Shown piece by piece: positions 39,758 to 48,980 of a stretch of DNA of 64,000 nucleotides. Both the position numbers and the translations under genes were made by a program. The DNA is from Desulfuromonas acetexigens (GTDB lineage: Bacteria > Desulfobacterota > Desulfuromonadia > Desulfuromonadales > Trichloromonadaceae). The stretch lies in contig NZ_FOJJ01000041.1 in assembly GCF_900111775.1 (NCBI RefSeq), forward strand, positions 1 to 64,000, read 5' to 3'. The notes under the pieces are model-generated. The model was not told the DNA's origin and did no database searches. It saw only the letters and a list, made by a program, of their open reading frames with translations. How positions within the stretch are numbered: the stretch's first letter is position 1; each line of letters opens with the position of its first letter.

Positions 39758-41155
39758 ATGGACCTTTTCGAACACGGCGCCCAACGGGGCATCGACGCCC
39801 CCCTGGCCGAACGCCTGCGCCCCCGCTCCCTGGATGAGATGGTCGGCCAACCGCACCTGCTCGGCGAAGGCAAGGTGTTGCGCCGACTGATCGAAGCCGA
39901 CCAGGTCGCTTCGGTGATCTTCTGGGGGCCGCCCGGCACCGGCAAGACCACCCTCGCCCAGGTCATCGCCAACTCGACCCAAAGCCGCTTCGTCTTCTTC
40001 TCGGCGGTCTTGCAAGGGGTCAAGGAGGTGCGCGAAATCGTCGCCCAGGCGCGGGAGGAGAAGGCCTATCACGGCCGCAAGACGCTCCTCTTCGTCGACG
40101 AGATTCACCGCTTCAACAAGGCCCAGCAGGACGCCTTTCTCCCCTACGTCGAGCGCGGCGACATCATCCTCATCGGCGCCACCACCGAAAACCCCTCTTT
40201 CGAGGTCAACTCGGCGCTCCTCTCCCGCTCCCGGGTCTTCGTCCTCCATCCCCTGGAACCGGCCGACATCCGCCTTCTCCTGCAACGGGCCCTCGACGAC
40301 CCGCGCGGCCTCGGCGGTCGCAACCTGGAACTGGCCGAGGACGCCGCCGACTTTCTCGCCGAGCAGGCGGACGGCGACGCCCGCGTCGGCCTCAATACAC
40401 TGGAGGTCGCCGCCGCCGGCGTCACCGGAACGATCAGCCTGGAAGCGGTGCAGGAGGCGTTGCAGAAGAAAGCCCTGCTCTACGACAAGGGGGCCGAGGA
40501 GCACTACAACGTCATCTCCGCCTTCATCAAGAGCCTGCGTGGTTCCGACCCCGATGGCGCCCTCTACTGGCTGGCGCGGATGCTGGAGGCGGGGGAAGAT
40601 CCGCTCTTCATCGTCCGGCGCATGGTCATCTTCGCCTCCGAGGACGTCGGCAACGCCGATCCCCGCGCCCTGCAGATCGCCCTCGCCGTCCAGCAGGCGG
40701 TACACTTCGTCGGCCTGCCCGAAGCCCGCATCAACCTCGCCCAAGGGGTCACCTACCTGGCCACCGCGCCCAAGAGCAACGCCAGCTATCTCGGCATCGA
40801 CCAGGCCCTGGCCGAGGTCCGCAAGAGCGGAGCCCTTCCCGTCCCCCTGCATATCCGCAACGCCCCGACCAAACTGATGAAGGAACTCGGCTATCACCAG
40901 GGCTACCAGTACGCCCACGACTTCGCAGGCGGCGTCGCCGACCAGCAGCATCTCCCCGACCGGCTGCGCGGCAAAGTCTTCTACCGCCCCACCGACCGCG
41001 GCTACGAAAAAACCATCGGCGAGCGGATGGCCTACTACCGGGAACTGCGCAAGGGGACGAAACGCCAGGGGAAAGAGGTCGCACGGGAGGTCGAAGGGGA
41101 AGAACGGGAGCCCAAGGAGGAAACCCCGCCCCCGGCGGGAGAGGGGCAAAAGTGA
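39758..41155 (+). CDS. rarA: Replication-associated recombination protein A
   Basis: A 465-residue clamp-loader-like AAA+ ATPase (MgsA/WRNIP1 family). Walker A is WGPPGTGKTT, Walker B is VDEIHRFNKAQQD, and the sensor region has GATTENPSFEVNSALLSR. The C-terminal oligomerisation domain contains YHQGYQYAHDFAGGVADQQ. It acts at stalled forks and double-strand ends. A charged tail of ~30 residues (KEVAREVEGEEREPKEE) is longer than usual. ATG 39758 follows GGATAGGAAGCC. It is the last core gene before the accessory methylase-nuclease pair. Confidence 0.95.
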   Translation: MDLFEHGAQRGIDAPLAERLRPRSLDEMVGQPHLLGEGKVLRRLIEADQVASVIFWGPPGTGKTTLAQVIANSTQSRFVFFSAVLQGVKEVREIVAQAREEKAYHGRKTLLFVDEIHRFNKAQQDAFLPYVERGDIILIGATTENPSFEVNSALLSRSRVFVLHPLEPADIRLLLQRALDDPRGLGGRNLELAEDAADFLAEQADGDARVGLNTLEVAAAGVTGTISLEAVQEALQKKALLYDKGAEEHYNVISAFIKSLRGSDPDGALYWLARMLEAGEDPLFIVRRMVIFASEDVGNADPRALQIALAVQQAVHFVGLPEARINLAQGVTYLATAPKSNASYLGIDQALAEVRKSGALPVPLHIRNAPTKLMKELGYHQGYQYAHDFAGGVADQQHLPDRLRGKVFYRPTDRGYEKTIGERMAYYRELRKGTKRQGKEVAREVEGEEREPKEETPPPAGEGQK

Positions 41156-41245
41156 GAATCGCCCCAAGGGGCAACACCAACTCAGCTTTCGGCTGGGCTA
41201 TTGTCTCCTTGACTCCCCGTAGCGAATCTCCTACCCTCAGCTGCC

Positions 41246-43447
41246 ATGAGCATAGAAAAAAACTTCGACATCCCCTTCATCGCCGCCCTCGCCTTGAGGG
41301 AGAAACAGATTCAGCAGAACTATCGCCCGATCATTGCCGTGCATAAGTGGTTCGCCCGCCGCCCCGGCACCTTGTTCCGGGGCCTGATTCTTTCCGAATT
41401 CAGTTCCTCCCCTCTGCGTGAAGCATTCTACTCCGCCAACAATTTAAGCGGCATCGCCATCGCCGATCCCTTCATGGGCGGCGGCACACCACTCATCGAA
41501 GCCAACCGCCTCGGCTGCGATGTGCTCGGCTACGACATCAACCCGATGGCCTGGTGGATCGTCAACCGGGAAATCGAACATCTCGATCTGGCGCGATACC
41601 GTCAATCGGCCACCGGACTGATGACGGCGCTCGAAAACGAAGCCGGTTCGTTTTACCGCACCCGCTGTCTGAAATGCGGCTCCGGCGAAGCCCACGTAAA
41701 ATATTTTCTCTGGGTCAAGGAGCAAACCTGTCACCAGTGCGGGAACGAGTTCGATCTTTTTCCCGGCTACCTGCTGGCCGAGGACAAACGCCACCCGGAA
41801 AACATCTTCATTTGCCCGGCCTGCGGCGATCTGAACGGCGTTCGCGACCGTAAAAATCCAGGCCGGTGCGATTCCTGCGACCGCCCGTTGACCCTGGGAG
41901 GACCGGCCAGGCGAAATAAATGCGCCTGTCCGCGCTGCGGCGCGATTAATACCTATCCCACCCCAACCGCCGGGCCGCCCCGACACCGGATGTTCGCCAT
42001 CGAATACCATTGCCGTCACTGCAAACCGACCCACCAGGGGCGTTTTTTCAAAAAGCCCGAGGACAGTGATCTGGCGGCCTATGCCGGGGCATCGGCACGG
42101 TTGCGGCAAACCACGGCCCGTTTCGTTCCGGACGATGACATTCCGCCAGGGGACGAGACCACGCGACTACTCCGCTGGGGCTATCGTCGTTATTCGGAAA
42201 TGTTCAACAACCGGCAGTTGCTCGGCCTGGAATTGAGCGGCCGGCTCATCGCCGCCGAACAGGATGACCGGGTCAAAAACGCCCTCGTCACCAACCTCTC
42301 GGATCTCCTCCGCTACCAGAACATGCTTTGCCGTTATGACACCATGGCCCTGAAATCCCTCGATATTTTTTCGGTGCATGGATTTCCGGTCGGGCTCGTC
42401 CAATGCGAATCGAACCTGCTCGGCATCGCCAATGGCGGAGGAGTGAGCGTGGGGAGCGGCGGCTGGTCGAACATCTTGGAGAAGTACCTGAAAGCAAAAA
42501 CCTATTGCGATTTCCCCTTCGAGACCCGCATCGAAGGAAGCCGAAAGGTTCAGGTGCCGATTGCCGGCGAGTGGATCGGCGACCGGAATAACGGTAAACC
42601 GGGCGAAAAACAGCGCGCGGTCCGCCTCCATTGCGGCAGCGCCACCCTCGCTGAACTGCCCCCGGCGAGTCTGGATGGGGTTTTTACCGACCCCCCCTAT
42701 TTCGGCAACGTCCAATACGCCGAATTGATGGACTTCTGCTACGCCTGGGTGCGACGACTCGTCGGGGAAGGCATCCCGGAACTCGCCTCTCATACAACCC
42801 GCAACCGAGACGAGCTGACCGGAAATGTCACCATGGAACGGGGGCTTGACCACTTCGCCGAAGGACTTTCCCAAGTCTTCCGCAACATGACAAAAGCGCT
42901 GAAACCCGGACGGCCGCTGGCGTTCACTTATCACCATAACCGTCTGGAAGCATACTTGCCCATCGCCATGGCGATCCTCGACGCCGGTCTCGCCTGCACC
43001 GTCGCCCTCCCCTGCCCGGCAGAAATGGGTGCGTCCATTCACATCAGCGGTACCGGCTCGTCCGTCGTCGACACGGTTTTCGTCTGCCGGTCGACAGGTG
43101 CCATTTCCCGCCGAACCTTGGCAAGAACCACGGAGGATTTGGCCGGGCTCATTGCCGAGGATCTCGAAAAACTCCGCGAGGGGAATCTGAAACCAACACC
43201 TGGCGATATCCGTTGTCTCAGCCACGGGCATCTGATTCGCATCGCCATCTGGAACTTGAGACCGAACTGGGACGGAAACCTTCCCGCCCGCGAAAAACTG
43301 GGCCGGTTAACCCGACATTTGGCATCGCTGCCGCAAGTGGCCGAGATCGAAGCCGTCATCGCTACCGGGAGCCCCGAGCCGCTTCGTCTTGCCGTCAACG
43401 AAGCATCGGCAACCTACGGAACGAAATCCGAATATTTGCACTTTTAA
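41246..43447 (+). CDS. DUF1156 DNA methylase with zinc ribbons (putative modification enzyme)
   Basis: A 733-residue protein. Residues ~5-60 form a DUF1156-type N-terminus (FIAALALREKQIQQNYRPI, then HKWFARRPG). The SAM motif DPFMGGGTPLIEA is near residue 75. A Cys-rich insertion with several CxxC pairs (CLKCG, CHQCG, CPACG, CDSCDR, CPRCG, CRHCK; ~142-270) looks like zinc ribbons. The catalytic DPPY is at 482-485 in TDPPYFGNVQYAELMDF, characteristic of amino-methyltransferases (N6-adenine or N4-cytosine). The next gene, 14 bp away, encodes a PD-(D/E)XK nuclease, so a restriction-modification role is likely. Its third codon positions are less GC-rich than those of its neighbours, suggesting transfer. 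Confidence 0.85.
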   Translation: MSIEKNFDIPFIAALALREKQIQQNYRPIIAVHKWFARRPGTLFRGLILSEFSSSPLREAFYSANNLSGIAIADPFMGGGTPLIEANRLGCDVLGYDINPMAWWIVNREIEHLDLARYRQSATGLMTALENEAGSFYRTRCLKCGSGEAHVKYFLWVKEQTCHQCGNEFDLFPGYLLAEDKRHPENIFICPACGDLNGVRDRKNPGRCDSCDRPLTLGGPARRNKCACPRCGAINTYPTPTAGPPRHRMFAIEYHCRHCKPTHQGRFFKKPEDSDLAAYAGASARLRQTTARFVPDDDIPPGDETTRLLRWGYRRYSEMFNNRQLLGLELSGRLIAAEQDDRVKNALVTNLSDLLRYQNMLCRYDTMALKSLDIFSVHGFPVGLVQCESNLLGIANGGGVSVGSGGWSNILEKYLKAKTYCDFPFETRIEGSRKVQVPIAGEWIGDRNNGKPGEKQRAVRLHCGSATLAELPPASLDGVFTDPPYFGNVQYAELMDFCYAWVRRLVGEGIPELASHTTRNRDELTGNVTMERGLDHFAEGLSQVFRNMTKALKPGRPLAFTYHHNRLEAYLPIAMAILDAGLACTVALPCPAEMGASIHISGTGSSVVDTVFVCRSTGAISRRTLARTTEDLAGLIAEDLEKLREGNLKPTPGDIRCLSHGHLIRIAIWNLRPNWDGNLPAREKLGRLTRHLASLPQVAEIEAVIATGSPEPLRLAVNEASATYGTKSEYLHF

Positions 43448-43461
43448 TGCAAGGAGGGACC

Positions 43462-44514
43462 ATGTCCGGCAATCGCCCCTTTGAGTTGTCGCGAGAAGAA
43501 CTGGAACAACGGATCGAAGCGATGGTAACCGTCACCATGGCCGATCTGTCCTCGGAATTCCTGCTTATGCCAACCGGCGGCGACTTCGTCAAATATCGCG
43601 AATTTCAGATGGCTTACGAGGTCTTGAAGCGAACCACCGAGTGCTTCGGGAACCTTTCCCTGGCTACCGTTCAGTCCGCGTTGCAGGAAAACAGCTTGGC
43701 CCTGGGAGCACTGCGCTCCATTTTGGGGATGACCGCTCCGGAATGGGCGGAACTGGCCCGGATGGAACTACGCAGCGACATCACCCAGGGTGCGGCGCGA
43801 AACATCGATAAGGATTGTCGAACAGCCGACTATTACAGCAAGTTATGCGAACGCAAATTAGCCAAAAAAACGCTGGAGCGGATCGATGCCCTCGTCGAGG
43901 TCGCCATCCAATACCTCAAAAAAGGCGCACCCACCGAACAGGAAGGTTTCATCCATCGCCTCGCCAAATTCGATACGGCGCATGGCGCGGACTCCCTCAC
44001 CCACGCCGCCAGAGAAAACGCCCCCTATGCCGTGCTTCTCTATGAACGCTACCTTGGCCGCCCGTTCGCCGCTCATCGCGATGCCGTTTCCGAACTGGTC
44101 GGAGAAGTCATGGAAAACGCCATCGAACGACATCTGCGCGATGCCGGAGTTTCCTACCGTAAAACCGGCCGGGCCGAAAGAATTCCCGGATTCGGCCAAG
44201 CCCCCGACTTCTGCATACCGGATGAAATCAATCCGGCGGTAATCATCGAGGCCAAGGTAACGAGCGACGACGGTACGGCCAGGGATAAGGTAACGCGGAT
44301 CAAGGAACTGGAAACCCAGAGGAACAGGCATGTGACGGAAGGGAAGCCTTGGTATGAGGTCATTGCCTGTATCGATGGGCGCGGTTTCAGGCAGCGCCGT
44401 TCGGATATGCGCGATCTCATCCTGCGCTTAGATGGCAAAGTGTTCACTGCGGCGACCATCGATCAACTCATAGACCACAGCGCCATCAAAAAGTTCTCCG
44501 GCAAACGACCGTAA
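43462..44514 (+). CDS. PD-(D/E)XK nuclease-domain protein (putative restriction endonuclease)
   Basis: A 350-residue protein with no family name I can give. The C-terminal part has the nuclease signature Pro248-Asp249 (APDFCIPDE), then a hydrophobic strand and Glu263-Ala-Lys265 (AVIIEAKV), matching PD-Xn-(D/E)XK. The N-terminal ~200 residues are mostly helical and may be a DNA-recognition or dimerisation part. AAGGAGG sits 5 bases before the ATG at 43462, an ideal ribosome binding site. It is translated right after the DUF1156 methylase, which suggests a cognate restriction enzyme; a nickase or repair nuclease is the alternative. Confidence 0.78.
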   Translation: MSGNRPFELSREELEQRIEAMVTVTMADLSSEFLLMPTGGDFVKYREFQMAYEVLKRTTECFGNLSLATVQSALQENSLALGALRSILGMTAPEWAELARMELRSDITQGAARNIDKDCRTADYYSKLCERKLAKKTLERIDALVEVAIQYLKKGAPTEQEGFIHRLAKFDTAHGADSLTHAARENAPYAVLLYERYLGRPFAAHRDAVSELVGEVMENAIERHLRDAGVSYRKTGRAERIPGFGQAPDFCIPDEINPAVIIEAKVTSDDGTARDKVTRIKELETQRNRHVTEGKPWYEVIACIDGRGFRQRRSDMRDLILRLDGKVFTAATIDQLIDHSAIKKFSGKRP

Positions 44515-44589
44515 ATCAATTTAGGTCTGTGGAATTGAGAATCCGTGAGCCAAACATTTATATGCAACCCCGCCCAACAAAGAGCATCC

Positions 44590-45645
44590 ATGAATAAAGA
44601 AGAAGCGCAACGGCGCGTTGATCGGATGCTGGCGTTTCGGGAGGAGTTGGCACAGCTTGAATCGGAAGGGCTGCTGTCGCTGACGGAAGAGGAACGCCGC
44701 CGACTCGACACCTACCACCGGGGATTGCAGAGCGAACTGTCGCGGCTTTTCGATATCGACGTGACCGGGACGGAAAAACAGCTTTCCTGGGGGATGCGCA
44801 TTGTCTCCCTGCTGGGCGCGCTGGCTATCTCGGCAGCGATTTTCTTTTTTTTCTACCGCTTCTGGGGACTGCTCGCGACCTCGGCGCAAGTGGCCATCCT
44901 GATCGCCGCGCCGCTGCTCGCCACGATCGCCGCCGACTTCGCCGCCCGCCGGGAACGCTCCGGCTATTTCACCGGCATCCTCGCCCTGGTCGCCCTGACC
45001 TGTTTTATCCTCGACCTCTCCGTGATCGGCCGGATCTTCAACATCATCCCGAGCCAGAATGCCTTTCTCGCTTGGAGCGCTTTCGCCCTGCTGCTCGCCT
45101 ACGGCTACGGCCTGCGGTTGATGCTGGTCGCCGGCATGGTTTGCCTGCTAGCCTTTCTCGCCGCCACCGTCGGCACCTGGAGCGGCTGCTACTGGCTCTC
45201 CTTCGGCGAGCGGCCGGAAAACTTCATCGTCGCCGGCGCCTTGCTGACCCTGGTTCCCTTGATCCCCCATCGCCGTCATCCCCGGTTCGCCAACAGCTAC
45301 CGGATTTTCGGCCTGTTGACCATTTTCATCGCCATCCTCATCCTCGCCAACTGGGGCCACGGCAGTTATCTCCCCTGGACCACCAAAGCCATCGAATATG
45401 GATACCAGACCGCCGGATTTGTCCTTGCCGCCGGGGTGATCGCCCTGGGCATCCGCCGCCGCTGGGCCGGAGTGACCAATCTCGGCGCGACCTTTTTCGT
45501 GCTTTACCTGTACACCAAGTTCTTCGACTGGTGGTGGGACTGGCTGCCCAAATACCAGTTCTTTCTGCTGCTCGGCCTGGTCGCCATCGGTCTGCTGCTG
45601 GTACTGCAACGCTTGCGCGGCGCACGCCGGGAGGTACACCCATGA
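44590..45645 (+). CDS. DUF2157-type multi-pass membrane protein
   Basis: A 351-residue integral membrane protein. The N-terminal ~75 residues are a soluble helical domain (KEEAQRRVDRMLAFREELAQ), the usual DUF2157 N-terminus. About ten hydrophobic helices follow (LGALAISAAIFFFFYRFWGL, VAILIAAPLLATIAADFAA, and others). It overlaps the next gene by four bases (ATGA), so translation is coupled. Function is unknown; pairs of this type are common in bacteria. ATG 44590 starts the soluble domain without the preceding 15-residue extension. Confidence 0.8.
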   Translation: MNKEEAQRRVDRMLAFREELAQLESEGLLSLTEEERRRLDTYHRGLQSELSRLFDIDVTGTEKQLSWGMRIVSLLGALAISAAIFFFFYRFWGLLATSAQVAILIAAPLLATIAADFAARRERSGYFTGILALVALTCFILDLSVIGRIFNIIPSQNAFLAWSAFALLLAYGYGLRLMLVAGMVCLLAFLAATVGTWSGCYWLSFGERPENFIVAGALLTLVPLIPHRRHPRFANSYRIFGLLTIFIAILILANWGHGSYLPWTTKAIEYGYQTAGFVLAAGVIALGIRRRWAGVTNLGATFFVLYLYTKFFDWWWDWLPKYQFFLLLGLVAIGLLLVLQRLRGARREVHP

Positions 45646-46481
45646 AACGCCTGCATCTTTGGCCGGCCCTGGCCCTGGTCCTCGCGGTCAACGCCTTCGC
45701 CTTGACCGGCGTGGTGCGCAATCGCGCCGGTGAACCCGAGGCGGCGATGACCCTCAGCGAACGGGAACTCTGGCTGCTCGGCGGCTCCGGGCACGAGGAG
45801 AACAGCGGGGTTGCGTTGCGGTTGCAATGGGACCGACACGCCTCCACCCAAGACTGGTTCAACGCTGAGAAGATGGCTGAACTCGGAATAAAGAAACCGG
45901 AAAAACCCGAAGGTTCCGAGACGATCCGCTGGCCCCAGGCGAAAAAAATCTTTGTCGTGTTCGAATATGAGGGCGAGTCTTGGCGGAGGTTCAAGGAGGA
46001 AAAAGAACGGAAAATAGCGGAACTGAATGAAGCCCTGGCGCGCGGGGAAGAACGTGAACCGTCCCGAATGTCAATCGACGGGGAGATTCGATCCCTGAAA
46101 AAAGATCTCTCTTTTGAATCCCGGCTGATTCCCGTCGACGCCGGCCTAGATCCCGGTTCATTGCGGGACCGCTACCCGGACAACCGTCGGTATCTGATCG
46201 TTTCGGCCCTGGCGCGGGCGGCCACCAGCTACGTCGACGGAGGGGAGGCCGTCAAGGTCCGTACCGGGGAAATCGATGCCCTGCTCGTTTCCGAGCTGCA
46301 CGTTCCCCTGAAACTGACCGCGCCCTTGCATGGCCTCGCCCCATCGGGAAGCCTCCTCAATTATCGCCACGATCAGCCGGACGCGCCGCCCGAGCCGCGC
46401 TACGCGGTCGATGTTCGCTGGGGGCGGCGGTTCGAGCCCTGGGTGACGGCGGTGCGGCGGATCGACAAGGAAGCGGAATAG
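45642..46481 (+). CDS. DUF4824-type protein with membrane anchor
   Basis: A 279-residue protein. Residues 1-22 (MKRLHLWPALALVLAVNAFALT) form a signal anchor or uncleaved signal. A short segment GVVRNRAGEPEAAMTLSERELWL follows, in the pattern of DUF4824 proteins, then a large probably periplasmic domain with a charged helical insert (RRFKEEKERKIAELNEALA). The ATG overlaps the stop of the DUF2157-like gene. The two likely form a membrane complex of unknown role. Confidence 0.78.
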   Translation: MKRLHLWPALALVLAVNAFALTGVVRNRAGEPEAAMTLSERELWLLGGSGHEENSGVALRLQWDRHASTQDWFNAEKMAELGIKKPEKPEGSETIRWPQAKKIFVVFEYEGESWRRFKEEKERKIAELNEALARGEEREPSRMSIDGEIRSLKKDLSFESRLIPVDAGLDPGSLRDRYPDNRRYLIVSALARAATSYVDGGEAVKVRTGEIDALLVSELHVPLKLTAPLHGLAPSGSLLNYRHDQPDAPPEPRYAVDVRWGRRFEPWVTAVRRIDKEAE

Positions 46482-46490
46482 TCCGCCCCC

Positions 46491-47882
46491 CTATTCCATC
46501 ACCAACCGGAACCCGACCTGGTTGCTCTCCCGGTCGGGGGAGCGTTTGCCGCGATTGCCGCAGCGGACGCTGCCGGGGGAATCGGCCCAGCTGCCGCCGC
46601 GGCGGACCTTGGTTTCGCCTTCGGTGTGCAGCGGGTTGCTGCGGGCATGACTCTTGTACGCGTCGGGACTGTAGCCGTCCACCGTCCATTCCCAGACGTT
46701 GCCGAGCATGTCGTAAAGCCCGAAGGGGTTGGGGAAATAGTTGCCGACCGGGGCGGTGGCGACGAACTCGTCGTCGCAGTCATGTTTCTGCCAGGGGCAG
46801 GGATCGCTCTTTTGCGCCACCCGGTCGTAGACATTGGCGAATTTGCAGGACTGATCCGACTCGTCCCCCCAGAAGCGCTCCCAACTGGTGCCGGCGCGGC
46901 AGGCGAATTCCCATTCGGCTTCGGTGGGCAATCGAAACTTGCGTTCCCCCCCCTGTTGCTGCGTCAGCCAGTCGGCGTAGTCCCGTGCCTGCTGCCAGCT
47001 GACGTTGACCACCGGCAGGGCGGCGCCGTTCATGGACAGACCTTTATAGCTGCCGCTGTCGTGATCCGTTTTGAAGTTCTTGAACTGGGCGTTGGTGACC
47101 TCGAAACGCCCCATCCAGAAACCGTCCACGCAGACCTTGTGCGGCGGCGCCTCGTCGGCGTAGTTCTTCCGATACAGCGCCTCCCCCTCCTCGCGGATGA
47201 CCCGCGCCTTTTCTTGCTCGGACTGGCCCATGGTAAAACAGCCGCCTTCGATCCAAACGAATTCATGGCCACGGGTCTCGTCCTTCCAGACCTGCCCCAT
47301 TTGAGCCTGCTTCGGCACCTCGCCGGTAACGACATCCCCCGTCGCCACCGGCGAGGCGGCGACGGGCTCGGGCGCCGACGGGGGCTTCACCGATTCCTCC
47401 TCGATCACCAGCGCCCGGGCCAGTTCGTCCATGCGTCCGGGGATCTGATCGGGATTTTCCACCTTGATGTCGGAAGTGCGCAGAATCGTGCCGGTGGTGG
47501 TATCGATGAGTCGGGCGGTAACGGACAGGGTCTTGCCCCAGCGCAGCACGCCGCCGCTGACCACGCCGGAGACGCCGTAAATCTTGCCGATCTCGGCGGC
47601 GGCTTGGTCGTCGAGCAGGCCGCTGGCGGCAAGCTGCTGCTCTTCCAGCACCTTTTTCAGCAGCACCCGTTCCTTGAGATCGAAGGCGCGGGTACGCCCC
47701 AAGGCGCTGATCATCCATTCGGCAATGATCGCCCCGGCATCGGGAATGCCGAGCTCGCCCATGACGTCGAACTCGACCACCGCCACCGGCATCTTGGCAT
47801 CGCAATCTCCCGCGGTCGTCACCGGCGGCTGTACCAACAAGCCGAGCAGCAAGATTCCCAGATAGACAAATCGTTTCAGCAT
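46491..47882 (-). CDS. CsgG-like plus formylglycine-generating-enzyme (SUMF1) domain protein
   Basis: A 463-residue exported protein. A signal peptide (MLKRFVYLGILLLGLLVQPP) leads to a CsgG/FlgO-like domain (~30-175: VAVVEFDVMGE, FDLKERVLLKKVLEEQQ, ARLIDTTTGTILRT). A Pro/Ser/Ala linker and a C-terminal SUMF1/FGE fold (~205-460: FVWIEGGCFTMG, FRLPTEAEWEFACRAG, YDMLGNVWEWTVDGY, VRRGGSWADSP, NQVGFRLV) follow. True formylglycine-generating enzymes need a Cys pair near the last region that I cannot place, so it is probably a binding or structural FGE-like module. It ends the minus-strand transporter cluster. Confidence 0.82.
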   Translation of the reverse strand: MLKRFVYLGILLLGLLVQPPVTTAGDCDAKMPVAVVEFDVMGELGIPDAGAIIAEWMISALGRTRAFDLKERVLLKKVLEEQQLAASGLLDDQAAAEIGKIYGVSGVVSGGVLRWGKTLSVTARLIDTTTGTILRTSDIKVENPDQIPGRMDELARALVIEEESVKPPSAPEPVAASPVATGDVVTGEVPKQAQMGQVWKDETRGHEFVWIEGGCFTMGQSEQEKARVIREEGEALYRKNYADEAPPHKVCVDGFWMGRFEVTNAQFKNFKTDHDSGSYKGLSMNGAALPVVNVSWQQARDYADWLTQQQGGERKFRLPTEAEWEFACRAGTSWERFWGDESDQSCKFANVYDRVAQKSDPCPWQKHDCDDEFVATAPVGNYFPNPFGLYDMLGNVWEWTVDGYSPDAYKSHARSNPLHTEGETKVRRGGSWADSPGSVRCGNRGKRSPDRESNQVGFRLVME

Positions 47883-47948
47883 GGTTTCATCCCGTCGGAA
47901 AGGTGTAAGTCCCCCTTTGAAAAAGAGGGGTTTGGGGAATTTTCCGCC

Positions 47949-48980
47949 TCAGTCAAAATAATTATTGGTCGCCCGGGCAAAGGCCTCGAAAATCCGCGGC
48001 ACTTCGAGGCCACGTCGCTCTAGGGCCGATTTGCGCAGGGCGATGACATACTGGTTGGAGAGCCGCACCGGCAACTCAAAGGCGGCCTGCCCGGTTTCGA
48101 GAAGGGTCAGCGCCAGTTCCGAGGCGACCTCCCCCTGCTCGAAGGGGGAAACGCCGATGGCGAGCATCGCCCCGTCCTCGGCGTTGAAGACGTTCATGCC
48201 GACCACCGGCATGGCGGCGTGGGTTTCCGTCCAAGTCATGACCTCCGTAGCCGGAACCATTTTTCCATAATCGTCGGCGCTGCTCAACTGGCGATAGCCG
48301 CCGACCAGCAGGTAGTCGACCTGTCCGGTCAGCTCCGCCACCGCCGCCTGCCATTCGGCGAAGCTGTCGACGTGCCGCGCGCCGCGATAGTCGAGCCCTT
48401 CCCAAGCACAGCCGGCAAGATATTCGGCATCGGAAACCGCCGAGGAGGAGGTGTCGCAGAGCAACATGACCCGCGCCGTCCGGTTCCGGTCGCGGTCGAG
48501 AAAGCGTAGGCATTCGGCGATGGCCTCGGCGGGTTTGCGCTCGAGGATGCCGGTCACGTTTTGCGCGCTGGGATAGCCGTACTCCTCGACGCCGCCGTTG
48601 ACCCCGGCGAAGACGATGCGCAGACGGGGATGATCGACGTAGTGGCGGGCGACCAGTTCCTGGGCGGGATCATCCACGGCGATGAGCACGTCGGGGGCCG
48701 CCGCGTCGATGGCGCGCCGCGCCGCCAGCCCGGCACGGCGCAGATAGTCCTTGTCCTTGGTCCCCTTGGTCTTCATGTAGTAGGGGTTGATCCGCACCCA
48801 GCTCTGGGCTTTGAGAACCCGGGCGAATCCGGCGTCGACCTCGCGGGTCCAGGCATAATCCTTGTCGTAGCTGTGCAGCACGAAAATGGTGGGGCGCTGC
48901 CAGCCGACGTAGAAAACCACCCCGAAACAGGCGAAAAAAAAGGCCGCCATAGCCAGACGGATGGACAGGCGCAGGCTCAT
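47949..48980 (-). CDS. Membrane-anchored ABC-type substrate-binding protein
   Basis: A 343-residue protein with an N-terminal membrane anchor (LSIRLAMAAFFFACFGVVFY) and a periplasmic two-lobed domain of the ABC_sub_bind family (TIFVLHSYDKDYAWTREVDAG, VLIAVDDPAQELV, RIVFAGVNGG, VLLCDTSSSAVSDAEYLAGCAW, MPVVGMNVFNAEDGAM). Its ATG overlaps the stop of the SLC13 transporter gene (ATGA), so they are translated together. No ABC permease is nearby. It may feed substrate to, or sense substrate for, the secondary transporter; this is inference. Confidence 0.8.
   Translation of the reverse strand: MSLRLSIRLAMAAFFFACFGVVFYVGWQRPTIFVLHSYDKDYAWTREVDAGFARVLKAQSWVRINPYYMKTKGTKDKDYLRRAGLAARRAIDAAAPDVLIAVDDPAQELVARHYVDHPRLRIVFAGVNGGVEEYGYPSAQNVTGILERKPAEAIAECLRFLDRDRNRTARVMLLCDTSSSAVSDAEYLAGCAWEGLDYRGARHVDSFAEWQAAVAELTGQVDYLLVGGYRQLSSADDYGKMVPATEVMTWTETHAAMPVVGMNVFNAEDGAMLAIGVSPFEQGEVASELALTLLETGQAAFELPVRLSNQYVIALRKSALERRGLEVPRIFEAFARATNNYFD

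Noticed and set aside
41156-44589. Integrated mobile island with att repeats
   Set aside because: The flanks of the methylase-nuclease pair show no integrase and no direct repeats that I could find.
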